The notes below the pieces were generated by a model that was not told the origin of the DNA, made no database searches, and was given only the letters and a program-made list of their open reading frames with translations. From Lagopus muta (Eukaryota; Chordata; Aves; Galliformes; Phasianidae), in contig NC_064439.1 in NCBI RefSeq assembly GCF_023343835.1, positions 40,789,508 through 40,853,507 on the forward strand: DNA of 64,000 nucleotides, read 5' to 3'. The position numbers and the translations under genes are program-made. Shown here in pieces: positions 1 to 11,900 of this stretch. Positions within the stretch are counted from its first letter, which is position 1; every line of letters starts with the position of its first letter.

Positions 1-247
1 TGTTTGAGGCAGTTGCGCTGCGCATGGCCTGTGCTCAGGTACAATAGGGGAAGGAAATGGGGAGCTGGGTGCTCCTGAGCTCAGTACAGAGGCTGTGGGG
101 TAGGGTGTGGTGTTTTGTGCCATCAGCCATGGCTGCAGTGGGGTGACAGCTCAGCAGGGCCTGCCAGGGGGGCACACCGTGAACTGCATGCTGTGTGTCT
201 GTGTTGTTTGTAGTGAAAGCACCTCTAACGTCTGTCTTTCTTGTTAG
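1..247 (+). other. SH3BP5 intron (3' part)
   Basis: This is the intron before exon A. I see no coding segment in it; the preceding exon of the family is not in the window. The stretch before 248 is T-rich and ends in the acceptor. Confidence 0.8.
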
Positions 248-467
248 CAACTGAAGAAAACAGTGGACGACCTGCAGGCAAAACTCTCCCTGGCGAAGGG
301 AGAGTATAAGACTGCCTTGAAAAACCTGGAGATGATCTCAGATGAGATTCATGAGAGGAGACGATCCACTGCCATGGGGCCCCGGGGATGCGGTGTGGGT
401 GCTGAAGGGAGCAACACCTCTGTGGAAGACCTGTCTGCCAGCAAACCAGAGTTGGACACTGTCTCAA
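248..467 (+). CDS. SH3BP5: SH3BP5 exon A (end of coiled coil)
   Basis: The acceptor is a T-rich tract ending TTAG at 244-247 and the donor is CAA|GTGAGT after 467. It enters in phase 0 and leaves in phase 1. It encodes the end of the predicted coiled coil followed by the RRRS / MGPRGCGVGAEGS segment typical of SH3BP5. Confidence 0.95.
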
Positions 468-3295
468 GTGAGTGCAGAGCTTTCCTTTGCCTGAGAGTAT
501 CCTGTGGGCTGCGGACTAGAGAGGAAATACTGAGATGAAGATAATCCATGTATTGTGCGGCTTGAAGTTCAGTGGCTGTTGTGGGACTGGTTAGCTTGTT
601 ATGTTTCTGGTGATTGCAGGAGTTTATTATATCCATCAATATATCCTCAAGGGGAGGGGATATGGGTTAAAATGCATCAGCTGTTACCTCCTGTTCTTTG
701 TATAGTGCTATATGGTGGGGGGGGGGAGGGGAAAAGTGTTGCAATGTGGGGAGCTTGCACCGAGGCCCTTTTCAGTCTTTGGAGTTTGATAAAACACCAT
801 CAGCCTGGAGTGTTATGTCCCCAGACATGATGCTGCTGTGGTATGGAAGCCCAGATGGCAATAAATAAGCTGTAGTTAAAGCTATGCTGGCTGTAGCTTC
901 ACTGCTGTCAGTGCTGCTTGCCAAGGAGAGGAATCCTTTAATGGGAATCATCTCTGTTGCCTAGCTCTACTTGCTTTTACGCTCTGCAGTTACCTGTTTC
1001 AGTTCCTATGTACTGACAAAACACAGCAGGTCGAAAGAAAGGCCCACTTTGCAGTCTCAGATTTGACCTCAAAAAGCAAACCAACAAAATCCAAACCAAC
1101 ACAAACTCTGAGCATGAAGCGCCCTGGAGGGGGTTTTAAAACTTAGGTAACTGTTATCAATTTTGAGCTTTTGAATTTTTTTTCTAACTGAATGAATACA
1201 GACCTGTGATCTGAAAATGCTGCAGAAGGAAGCTGAACATCTCTGAAATAACCACGCTGACAGCTGCCTCCATTCGCACCCTTCATGTCCGAGTGGTGCA
1301 TTGGAGCCCCTGGCTGCTGGGCTGGCAGCAGAACCACTTTGAAGCCTTTCCTTTGAGTCATTTTGTTAGTGCTGCTGCTTTGCCCCTGCTGCTCTTTCAT
1401 GTTGATTCTGAGCCACTCTGACAGCAGCAGGAATGGTGAGGAGGCAGAACTGCAAATGACCTCAGATCTTTGTAAATGTTTTGCTGTTCAGGGGGCTTCT
1501 TTGAACTGTTGTGATGCTGGCCCACAAGAAACCTTCTGAGCCCTGTGGGACTTGAGTGCAGAAGGTATTTGGGACACAGGTCCCATCCTGTAAATGCGTT
1601 CATTTTTAGCCAGATCTACTCTCTGTGTTTAGCACAAAATTGAACTGCCATTAATGAAAAGCTGTTGGCAACAGCTTAATCTGGAGTTGGTTTGCTGAGT
1701 TAGAATTCAGGCAGGAGCAACCATGAGCAGGGAGAGCAGTGTGTGTGAGTAAAATGTCAGTGATCCATGCAGAGAGAAGTCTTGGGAGTTCTGCTGGACT
1801 GTAACCGCATTAATGGGAAGAGAATGCGGAGGCAGTCTGCCCCTAAAACTGTCTGCTGTCTAATTAGTATCTTAAGTATTCACAAGTCTGTGTGGGTGGC
1901 AGGATGCTGCTGGCCAAGACAGGTGCAGTGGAGCAGGCCCTGCCCTAAGCTATGTGCAGAAGACCCAAAGCAGACAAGGTCAGCAGAGAATGGTAAAAAT
2001 CCATAAGGAGCAGGGCGTTGCTGGCAGGTGTGCTGCTTCTCAGAGGTTTTCTCTGGAAACTGGGCTGATCCTTGTGTGAAATGCTGGGTAAAGTTTTGCA
2101 GAGGGGGGCAGATGATGAAAAACCACAGCCTGTGGGTTAGCAGTGTGTGTATGGACAAGAGGTGCAAAACTGAGAAACTGCAGTTGCCCGGAAAGGCGAT
2201 GATGAGGTAGGTTTGCTAATGAGAACGTATCTTTAAACACTGTAGTGGCTTCTGAAGCGTTCGAGGATGACAACGGCAGCAGCTTCGTGTCCGAGGAAGA
2301 CTCAGAAACTCAGTCAGTGTCCAGCTTCAGCTCTGGGCCTACAAGCCCCAGCGAGGTGCCCGCTCCATTTCCCCCTGCGACGCGCCCTGGCACCCTGGAT
2401 CTGCCCAGCCCTGTGTCCCTCTCTGAGTTTGGAGCCATCTTCCCCATCCTTGGCCCCCGAAGTGAATGCAGCGGGGCTTCGTCTCCTGAATGTGAAGCTG
2501 AAAGAGGTGTGTGCAGCTGGATACACCCTGGGCCAATGCTGTTAAGTTTTATAAAAGGGAGCAGGAAAACCCTCTCAGCTCCCCTAGGTGTGTCACAGGC
2601 TCGCTGAGCTGCTGCTGCTTTCTTGGGGAAGGCAGTCTGTGAAGGGCCCACAGCCACCTATGACATCTTACGTGCTTTCACTGCTCTGCTGGCTGTGCAG
2701 CTTGACTGCTTTGGTCTCGGTGCAGCAGTGGGGTTCGAGGTTCCTCAGCAGTTGGTGGGATTCTGATATTACACTTAATTTAAGGAAAATCTGAGTTTAT
2801 TTTTTAGTTGCTGTCCTGCTTTCCAGGAAAAAAAGATGTGCCAAAAGAAATCTCTGCCAGCCCTTGCTGACAAATTCAGACAGGAGAATTACCACTGTTC
2901 TTGTGTGCTGCAGCCTAAATCTGTTATGCTGTAAGATACTGATGCAGCACACAAGATGAGAACAGCTGGGAAGGCCAACTTTAGTTAAAGCATCTTGCTC
3001 CTGCTTGTGTATTTTGTGTGCTTTGGCAGAGGAAGTTTCAGAGGCATTCACTTGAACCATAAGCTACATAATGATTTCTGGGTTTAACATCGAGTTTTGT
3101 CTTTTCTTTGCAGGGGATAGGGCAGAAGGGGCTGAGAACAAGGCAAGTGACAGAGTGAACAAGAACAGGAGCAGCAACAGGAGCGGCTCCAGCGAGGGGC
3201 TGGCTTTGGATAACCGGATGAAGCAGCTCTCCCTTCAGTGCATGAAAATCAAAGAGGGAATATGTGCGGGCAGAAAGGCTGCCCAGATTGGCTGA
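248..3295 (+). CDS. SH3BP5: SH3BP5 (SH3 domain-binding protein 5 / Sab), C-terminal half, three last coding exons
   Basis: Exons 248-467, 2246-2506 and 3114-3295 join in phase (1, 1) to 220 codons plus TGA at 3293-3295. The translation starts QLKKTVDDLQAKL, contains the IHERRRS stretch, the acidic FEDDNGSSFVSEEDSETQ segment and a C-terminus NRMKQLSLQC...AAQIG. I recognise these as SH3BP5. The family protein is about 455 aa, so the N-terminal coiled-coil half lies upstream of the window. Known of the family: Sab sits on the mitochondrial outer membrane, is a JNK scaffold and substrate, binds the BTK SH3 domain, and the coiled-coil half is a Rab11 exchange factor. RPGTLDL (codons at 2383-2403) fits the R/K-x3-L-x-L JNK-docking consensus. 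The Ser-rich linker before the C-terminus looks shorter than in mammals (from memory). The gene converges on CAPN7. Confidence 0.96.
468..2245 (+). other. SH3BP5 intron between exons A and B
   Basis: Non-coding. It contains a G10-A-G4 run at about 717-731. I see no repeat family or additional exon. Confidence 0.8.
2246..2506 (+). CDS. SH3BP5: SH3BP5 exon B (acidic/Ser-rich region and JNK-docking motif)
   Basis: The acceptor is CTGTAG at 2240-2245 and the donor AGAG|GTGTGT after 2506. It is 261 nt and phase 1 at both ends. It carries the acidic ETQSVSSFSSGPTSPSE region, the RPGTLDL docking-type motif and GPRSECSGASSPECE. An open frame continues past the donor to 2607, but the splice join to the next exon restores the family sequence, so that extension is intronic. 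Confidence 0.95.
2507..3113 (+). other. SH3BP5 intron between exons B and C
   Basis: Non-coding, about 0.6 kb, bounded by GT at 2507 and AG at 3112-3113. Nothing else is recognised in it. Confidence 0.8.
3114..3295 (+). CDS. SH3BP5: SH3BP5 last coding exon
   Basis: The acceptor is TTTCTTTGCAG at 3103-3113. It encodes GDRAEGAENKA, a Ser/Asn-rich linker, and the conserved NRMKQLSLQC tail ending QIG and TGA at 3293-3295. Confidence 0.95.
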
Positions 3296-5112
3296 GTCCT
3301 CCCTGTGCCCGTCCTGATTAATAGGAATATAAATATTTATACATGAACTTCTAAGTGTTTGAAGAACATTGTGCCAATAATATATGCCAAATCTTATGCG
3401 TTTACTCTGAGAATTTAAAACTGCACTAAGAAGTCTAATTGTTGTCGAGGGCTGAAGTTTTTATTCAGTAAACCCTTTGTAGGTCAGACAAGTTATCAGC
3501 TGGTAAGCTGTGCTCCCGTGTCACAGACTTTGTAAATCGTTTTGTAGCAGCCTGGCTGAAGCAATAACCAGTAATGTTCCTGTGCAAATTCATGGCAGTG
3601 GCGGGGGGTCTGAAATGCAAGCCAGACATTTGCAGAGTGCAGTTTGGCTTTGGTTTTGTAGAATGAAATGCTCTTTAGATACATTGGATCTCCTGAGTAT
3701 AAACGGCATATTCTTTAAACATCTGTATTTGTCTGTATTATACTGAAACTGTAGAAATATTTTGTATACAGGAAAGCTGCATGTGGGGCCCTAAAAGCCT
3801 TCACTCTTCCCTTGGTGCTCACAGAAAGGATGGAGATGAGTTGTGCCTCTAAGAACCGGCCTGAGGCAGACGGGAGTGGGATGGTCCCGTTCAGCAGCCA
3901 CGGGCCCTTTTTTGCCCCCTTCCTGAGCCTGGCTGGAACTCTAAGGGTGATTCCAGTGACCAAAAAGAGTTGATTGGCCCTCGCCCTCCCCCTCCCCTGA
4001 GAAGTGAAGTATTATTTTCAGCACTTTAAAGTGTTATTGCTCAAAAATGGGAGTGATAGATGTTTTCAGGAGTTACAATTAGGGGATCGCCCTTAAAATA
4101 TGCATGAAGAAAAGGAACTGCCAGTGTAGATTGACAATGTGTTCTTAAATTTCTCCGTAGGTTGTACTGTGTGGGATTTCATAACTGTAAAAGGGATTGA
4201 GGTTTAGGATGCCCTAGAGAAGTGTTTGATAAAACTAGAAAGGGCACGGGCATGTTTGCTGGCCGCTGTTAGGCAGTAGTAGTGTCTGGTCATTATAAGT
4301 GGTAGTAGAAATCCTAGGACTCTTCAGTTTTGGTGGCTAAGCATTTCTGAAAGCACCATTTTATCTAAAATGTCGGTTTATATTGTTAATTTCATGGGAA
4401 TTTTAGTATTGCCCGAAGTATTTTCTATTATATGTTTTTGCAGTCCTGTTGTATTTCGTCCTTGCCACAGCTTGTGTATCTATTCTCAAAGTTAATGTAA
4501 AATTCTTCACACTACAGTAAACCTTTTTGTTTTCCACATTCTGGGTCTGTTTGAGCTCAGCGTGTCTCGAGTACTGAGAACCAGAGGCAAGGCGAGGCTT
4601 TAAATATCCACTTTCACTGAAGACCACAGCCTGGAGTCTCTCACCTTGGTGTTTAGAAACCTTTGCAGCGTGCACAACTGCAGTCTCCTGCCAGCTTTCT
4701 GATTCCTCCTGTCTGTGATTAACTTCTTACTCTGCACTACGTGAGAATGGAGATGTAGTTAAATCTTCTGAAGTCTCTTGGTATGCAAAGGAAGGAGGAA
4801 GGTACTCAACGTTATACAACAAACACCTCTGTACTTAATGCTGCTGAAATTTGCTTGAAGGTCACATGCAACCGGAGGTCAAGAAAACTGTTTCCAGACA
4901 AATTACTTTCAACACAGTGCAGCTGTTCACCTGCAGTGCTGTTGAATACCTGCATTTATGTGTTCTGAAGGCCAAGCTTTACTATTTGCAGAATTTTCCC
5001 ACCCAGTGCATGCTTTGGAAAAAAGAGGTCTGTGCTTCCAGCTTCTGCTGCAGCCATAACTAAGGGAAAAGCTGGCACTGTCAGTATTAAATACGAAAAG
5101 TGGTGCCACCAT
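3296..5112 (+). other. SH3BP5: SH3BP5 3' UTR (right end inferred)
   Basis: It follows the TGA at 3295 with no further family exon. The first convincing + strand poly(A) hexamer is ATTAAA at 5086-5091. A second ATTAAA at 5590-5595 could give a longer form. The stretch is AT-rich with no repeat recognised. The start is certain; the end is inferred. Confidence 0.6.
5086..5091 (+). terminator. SH3BP5: Candidate SH3BP5 poly(A) signal (ATTAAA)
   Basis: ATTAAA lies about 1.8 kb after the stop codon and is followed within 40-60 nt by a T/GT-rich stretch (5128-5148) suited to a downstream element. I found no AATAAA or ATTAAA earlier in the presumed UTR. Confidence 0.5.
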
Positions 5113-5594
5113 GTCACGTTATATTAAGTGTTTTACTTTTGCTTTTGTAATTGAGCTACTGTCTGTTGCCTTAGAGAGAGCAACAGAGGAGCTTCAGGCC
5201 GAGTATCCATTTTTGTCAGTCAGTATCTATTGCTCTTTTCTGGTTGTTGTTGTTGCTTTTTAAACATTTTGCTATCAGCTTTCCTCTCCCAGTGCTGGTT
5301 GTGACCAGAGACTTGCGCAGCTGTGTACGAATAATGCTATGTTCAGCAGGATCAGAGAAAGCTGCGTGCGCTGCCTTGCGCTTGCTGGCATTGTTGGATT
5401 CAGCTCCCAGCAGCTTGAAGCCGTTGCTGTGGAGGCGTGGGAGGGTGCAGAAGCCGCGTGCCCACACAGCTGCAGCGCAGCTCCAGGTCAGCACGAGGAG
5501 CTCACTGCAGCAACTCCTCTTTGGTGACACCGATGCTCAGCAGGTAAACCACACTTCAGATGTACAAGCAAACAGGCACAAACGGGTCTATTAA

Positions 5595-8500
5595 ACTCAT
5601 GGAAAACTCATTTTATTTTAAACTCTGTAAAAGCTGTAATTATAAATATGACAGACTTAAATGAACAGACATCACGGGGGAGCACAGGCAAATTGACAAG
5701 CTTCTTCCAGTTACTTTTCTGTTGGAATCTTTACGTATCCTGATATGTAACGTGACAGTAGCTGCCCTCATGGGTATAAAAATAAGCTTCTGGTGTATCG
5801 TAGTACTTGTGAGCAGTAAGAATGTATAAAGCAAGTTAATGTAGGAATTCTTTTACTCTTTGGCATTATCACATGATTTAATATGTTCTTGTTTGACTAA
5901 GTGACAAAAACTTCTATGGTTCTGTACATAGATTTAATTCTAAGCAGCTGGTTGTTCCAACACCTCATAGCTCACATGGTCAACTGTGTAATTACTGTAG
6001 AAAACAGTTCAGTGAAATTTGCATCAGGAAAGTTGGACTGAAACTAAGACTCATGAGGCAGATGCTATAGGAAGTGTTGTTACCATTCATCCATGTACTG
6101 AATTGCAGAAAGCCTCGGAAAATTGATGGGATGAGTCCTTCAGAATCAGACCATGCATTCCCAACACAACAATCACAGAGATGCCTGTGCTGGAAGGGGG
6201 GTGGCTCACCCTGAGGTATCAACAGCAGCACGTAGGGTCTTGGATGGAGCTCTAAGGTAAGATTTGAAACAAAAACCCCAAACCAAAATACTGAAAAGCC
6301 TTCTCAGTGTATAAGCATGGAAAATGTTAAAACTTCTGAAGAGGGTTCTCCAATTGTCCCTTAGCACCAGTGACAGAGAATTTAAAATCATCTATTTACT
6401 GTAATCTTCCCTCAGTGAATCAAAGAAAGTGCAAATCCTCTTAGCGATCCTCACAACAACCAGCTTTCATTGGTATTTGGCTGCCTTGTTTTGCAGCTTG
6501 GACAGTTTTCAGTTGTCACACAATGTACATTGATAGAGTGAAGTATGCTTGTTGGTGAATTTAATGAGGTTCTGTATTTTCATGTTTAAAAAGCAGAGAA
6601 GAGGGTCATAAATGTCAAGCTGAAAGTGATGTGGGAATGTACCCTTGCCCACTTACCCACAACATAAGCTGTGGCTGTGCAGCTCTTTCAGTTCCCCTCC
6701 CTACAGCCCATGCTCCTTTCTGGAAGTCTTGCTGCACAACCTTTCCAAGCCGAACTCAGTATCTAATATTCTGTCATTAGAGATAAAAAATGCTGCGGTG
6801 TAATCACAGCAGTGAGGTGAGGGAAAGAATAGCATAACCTATGTCTTCAGCTTAGGTCTGAAGGTTGGCAGTTCTGGCCTCTGCCTTTTGTAATTTTGGA
6901 AGTTTAGCTGTCGCAGGAGCACAGCTCTGGTTTAACCTGAGCTAAACAAATAGCACGCTTTTACAGGGAACAAGCAGGGTAAGCAAACAAAGCTTAAATT
7001 TTGCAGGGAGGAAGAGTCCTTGGCACAACTGGCTGCACCCAGAAGCCCAGCATAGCCACAAAGAACCCAATGGGTTTTTGCTCAGCTTATGCCCATGCTG
7101 TTCCCTGTGTTGATATGCTGCAAAAGAAGGTAAGTCACAAGTGACAGGTCAGCACAAGGCTCAGATGGTCTCTGAGGAACTGCAGTCCAAAAAGGCAGGT
7201 GAACTCACTGTCCTTTGAAAGCCAGACGTTTGTTAAGCAGCTGCTTCACCATAGAGATGAAGTAAGAAGGAGCTCAGACTTTCTAGGGAGGGCAAAGACA
7301 CTTCTGAGGGAGTAATTTTACCCCCAGGTATTTCTGGTTCTCCTGTAGCACATGCTCAGTTTCCTAACAAACAAGTGGCACCTGTGTTCTGAAAATACCA
7401 CCTTTCTGTTTCAAAACTTGCCAAAGTGGAAGGGCTAAGAGCTTCCTGTGGTAGCTTTAGAAGCACCCTTTTCCACAACCATCACATGCAGTTCTGTCTG
7501 TCATTCAAGGAAAAAACAACCCACATAATTAAGATCATTTACTATTTGATTTAAGAAGGAGAATTCAGCTACCTTTAATCCTCTTTCATATTGTATGTGT
7601 GTATATCTGATAGGCTAAAGGAAGAATGCAGGCAGTAGCCTTCTACATTTTTTTTTTCCTGGAGTAATCCCAATTCCACTGCTTTCTTAAGAATTTTAAC
7701 CCTGTTTCTGCTGCCACTGGCCAACTGTACAGTGTTTTAAATCAGTTTCAATTTAGAAGCAAAAGCTACCTTCTGGAAGAGAGCTCTTCTATAATAGGAG
7801 CAGCAAGCCCCCGCCTAGCAGATATAGCTCAGGAAGGGAGGAGGTTTAAACAGTCCTTCTCCTGTGAGCCACATACTTGTAACAAGGATAAAACATCTCC
7901 TTGCTACTGTGCTGATGGTGGGTAGTTCACGCTCCAGCAGCACCAGCAAATGAGGCTGCTTCAGTAGGTGCACAGAATCTCACAGCATACCTCTGGCTGA
8001 AACCCTTTCCCCCTTTGCCATGTGAAGGGCGTGCTCTGCTCACTGCTGTTGGTTACCTCGCCCCTCTCAATGCTGATCCCCAGCAGGCAGGGTCTGGCAG
8101 CTTGCAGTAAGAAAGCCATATCTACCTTGTGCTATGATGTGCACTAAAGTAATTCAAAATAACAGGTAATAAGGGTGAATCCTTTGCTTTTTTAGAAGTA
8201 GCTAAAGCTGGGGTCTTCCTTCTCTTTTACTCCTATGTACATACTTGAGATGAGCTGAACATGATAGTGGCAGGCTGGAATATGTGCTCAGCAGTAGTGA
8301 ACTCAAATTTAAATGTGAGAAGTGCTTCAATGCTGTAAACATTCAAGGCAGCAATATAAATGGCATTTACTACATATTTGGGCCTGAGAATGAATAAGCA
8401 GAATACACAAGAATATTTTTCTTACATTTTTACATTTCAGAATAAAATCTTCAACCCATAGACCCTGTACTTCAGGAGAAGAGAATTTCAGTGGTAGTTT

Positions 8501-8809
8501 TTCTTTGAACTCACTAGATTTTGACTTGAATTGTAGAAAAACTGCAACAAATTACATTCTTACGTTCTTCCAGTTTGTCTGGAAGTAACACTTTAGCTTG
8601 TTCACAAGCCTGCTGAACAGTGCTTACACCGATACTATAGCAGCAAAAACCACAGCTAATTTTCTGTCACAATCAACTGCCAAATTGGTGACTGTGTTCT
8701 TGGCTATAACTTAGGATGCAATTCTATTTTATGCATATCTGCAGTAAGTTATCCACCTGTAGGCCAGTTCAAAAATAGTCCTTAAGCAGCTATGTCTGGG
8801 TCTGTCTCC
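5595..8809 (-). other. CAPN7: CAPN7 3' UTR (left end inferred)
   Basis: This is about 3.2 kb of non-coding sequence between the CAPN7 stop codon and the AATAAA at 5612-5617. I see no repeat family and no further exon. The true end could lie further right if an internal signal is used. Confidence 0.5.
5612..5617 (-). terminator. CAPN7: Candidate CAPN7 poly(A) signal (AATAAA on - strand)
   Basis: TTTATT on the + strand reads AATAAA on the CAPN7 strand. The - strand sequence just downstream (about 5555-5590) is GT-rich (GTTTGTG, GTTTGCTTGT), as expected for a downstream element. Weaker ATTAAA hexamers on this strand near 5877 and 5934 could end shorter forms. Confidence 0.5.
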
Positions 8810-8954
8810 TCACTGAAGCTGCGATACCCTAAGAGGAGAAGTGCTATTAAAATCCAAGAAAAAAGGACCCTCTTGTTGAGGCAGGAATGTGGTGGGGATA
8901 ATGTTGTAGACTCCAGCAAGGATGTTTTCCACTTCCAGGTAGCAAAATCCACAC
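8810..8954 (-). CDS. CAPN7: CAPN7 exon 21, last coding exon (residues 766-813)
   Basis: Acceptor TTATCGTAG. It encodes [20 protein letters not shown], then [14 protein letters not shown], and ends SQLQ with TGA at 8810-8812. Other open frames over this segment on either strand are shadows. Confidence 0.97.
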
Positions 8955-11900
8955 CTACGATAAAAGAGCGATTTCTTACAACCAAGGTATGAAGTGTTTC
9001 AAGCAGTGAAGATTTCATTAATCAACTATTTATTACCTGTAGTCCCCGCTGCTCTTCTTCTGAAAGCCATAGGAACCAGGATCTCCTACTGTTGACACAG
9101 TGACAATTTCAAACCCAACGCTGTACTGCCTGCAACCAAGTGACAGACCATTACTTCAATTATTTGGGGAATCAGGGCTAGCAGGAGAGTAAGTTTTTGA
9201 AGACTGTATAGCTGGAATACATTTAAGTTTTGTCACACTGGTGACAGAAATATGAGTGAAGCTTACCATGACATCAATGTACAACTTGGAGGAAGATGCA
9301 CTTTTGGTTTCAGAACTCTATCTGAAAAAATCTGTTAGCTTTTTGCCTCTACACCAAAGCAGAGCCCATGTGGTTACACTTGCAGTGACATGCGTACAGG
9401 TTTTGGGCTGCAATCTGATCACCATCACAGGAACGTGAACGTTGGTGATCTCAGCACAATTCTCATGTTTCACTGCAACCTGGGACAATTTGTCTACTAC
9501 GTCTTCATAAATGTGACAGGCACTGCTGGCCCTGTCAGTCAAACTACTCAAGTATGATCTACAGATGCAGAAAACGCAAGCAGAAAAAGAAATGCTTAAT
9601 TAGTGGAGTGGGAGAGCCACACCTCCAAGGAAACTCGCTCATGTGCATTTCATGAGAGAGTTTCATCAAAGAGAAGGTGGACAGAAACATACTACTATTC
9701 TATGGTGTCACTGTGCAGCTTTGTGAAAAAACTGATCATGTGATGACTGCATGGCAGGAGCTGCTGCTATTTAGAAGCACTGTACACTGATACCTTGAGG
9801 GAGATAAATTTTGCTGAAGGAATCTGACCTCCATAACTTTAATATAGGACTACCAGAAGTGAGAAAGTGCTTCCCCTTCCCCTTTATTAGGTATCATTAG
9901 GCATACTGACAAGTATTGCAAAGGGGTTGAGAGGATCCTACCACTTGAGCCACATTCTGAGTAAGACCTATTTTATATTCTACTTTCTTGAATATCCCCT
10001 CCAAAACCTGGCCCTCCTGAACCCTCTTCCAGAGCTGAGATGCAGTAATTTAATAAAGGTCCACTCTACCACAGTAACAGTTGAGAGCCTGTAAGTATTA
10101 CTTGCAACTCTGGGAAGAAGCTTTCACTATGAAAGACTCTTCATAGGGCACTGACATCCAGTTCTTCCTCCTGATCTGCCAGTCACAGAGTAGATGCACT
10201 GACAGAGCTGAAGCTACCGCACAGGCTGTTATTTAAGAACCTGTGTTTAGCATTTAGCATTGATGGCAAGGTTAGAAACAAACAGTGCTGTACCTGCTTA
10301 ATAAAAAGCTTAATATAACTGCTTCCCATATATTATCTCTGGCTTTTCCAGGATCTTCTCATCCACCCCTTGGAGGACTCTGATAACTTATCCTTAGTGC
10401 ACGATACTCTCACTGTGTAGAGAAGCATGTATGACAAACCTTGGTCCACGCAGCTCAATTAGTAACGGCCCACTCTTGTCCAGCTGGAATTGATAGATAG
10501 GGTTATTTTTGTAGCTGTCTCTGAAGTTTCCACATCCTCCAGCACTGTGACCTTTCCACTGTCCATTAACCTAAAAAGTCAAAAGTACAGAAAATGTTTT
10601 ACATCCTGAGAATTTGTGTATAGATAAGTGATGCAAGACTTGAAGTGCCTCTCACTTCATTCGTCCCTGACTACAGCAATCTTGGAATCTTTAAAGAGGA
10701 AGTGAAAGTCAGAATTTGATCAGATTCAGAAAGCTTAACTACCTGACTCAAAGCCTTGGATCTCTTATAAGGTAATATTATTCAGCTCTAAAGACCAGGT
10801 TTTGTAGCCTTTGCTTTGAAAATCTCTCCCTCCAGCGCTGCCCATTGGCCACCATGCACTCTGAGAAGCAGCGCTACTGAGACAAAGATGTCCATAAGGA
10901 CAGACTCCAAAAGGACAAAGAAATACAAGGGACAGAATGTTGCTCAGATTTTAAGAAACGGGCCATCTGTTTGCAAGTTCCTCCAGCTAGTCATTAAATG
11001 AAAGTTCTAAGACATGCCAGGCATTCGCACAGTTATAGCTGAGCTGCGGTCCCTGTATGTTACTTCCCTCCCCTTTCTGTCAAACCATCAGAGATCAACA
11101 ATTTTTCCTCTGATTTAGTTTCTCTACTCAGTGTCCAAAACCCTCGAAGGTGACACAACAGGAAGGCAAGGGGGATTTCTTCCCCCACCACACAACCTGA
11201 GGCTGCTGTGAATTTCCACGCATTTTCTACCTCAGTTGTAGAATCCCACCACAACTGTGCTAGCACAACAGATGACCACCCAACTTTGGTACAAGCCATC
11301 TCAACGGTGCTTTCTTTGACTGGTAAATTGTGAATTCATTATCTGCTTGTCTTTAAATGCAATGACTGCAATACAGTTACCAAATAAGCATTAAACAGGC
11401 AACTAGCCTTCTGTATTTAATCATTTAGACAGAGCCAGTCACAGCCAGATAAAACATGCCTTTCATTTGAATGGCAGACAGCTATCTCCAGATAGTTAAC
11501 AGGAGGCTTCCATGTACTTAATTCTCTTTTGAAACTAACACAGCATAAAACAGATGACACGTCTTATGCAGGCACATCATCTTTGGTGCATTTTTCTCAT
11601 CTTAAACCATTCTTCCAAAGAAAGCTCAGCTTTTTAGAGCTACAAGTGACAGTGGTTTCTTAAGCAACTGACAATTGGTCACATTGCTCCCAGGAATCTC
11701 TCTAGCTACCTACTGTGCTCCTGAGCTGGTGAGATTCAAGGACAATAATAACAGCAGCATGCGGCCTCCAGACCACCTGGGCTCCTCACTTATTCTAGCC
11801 AAGTATTTGCTCTTGCCACTACTGCTGATCTACTCTCAGGGAGCATTTCTATATGAAATACACCATCTGTATGTATGCTGTCTCATTCCTATTTGACAGT

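Noticed and set aside
717-731. G10-A-G4 run as a G-quadruplex control element
   Set aside because: Only one or two G tracts of useful spacing; too little to support a functional call.
2245-2607. 120-codon open frame starting at the SH3BP5 exon B acceptor
   Set aside because: The first part is exon B, but it reads past the GT donor at 2507 into the intron; the splice to 3114 gives the family sequence.
8782-9018. 78-codon - strand frame over the last CAPN7 exon
   Set aside because: Out of frame with the CAPN7 reading, which continues the family sequence to SQLQ and a stop at 8810-8812.
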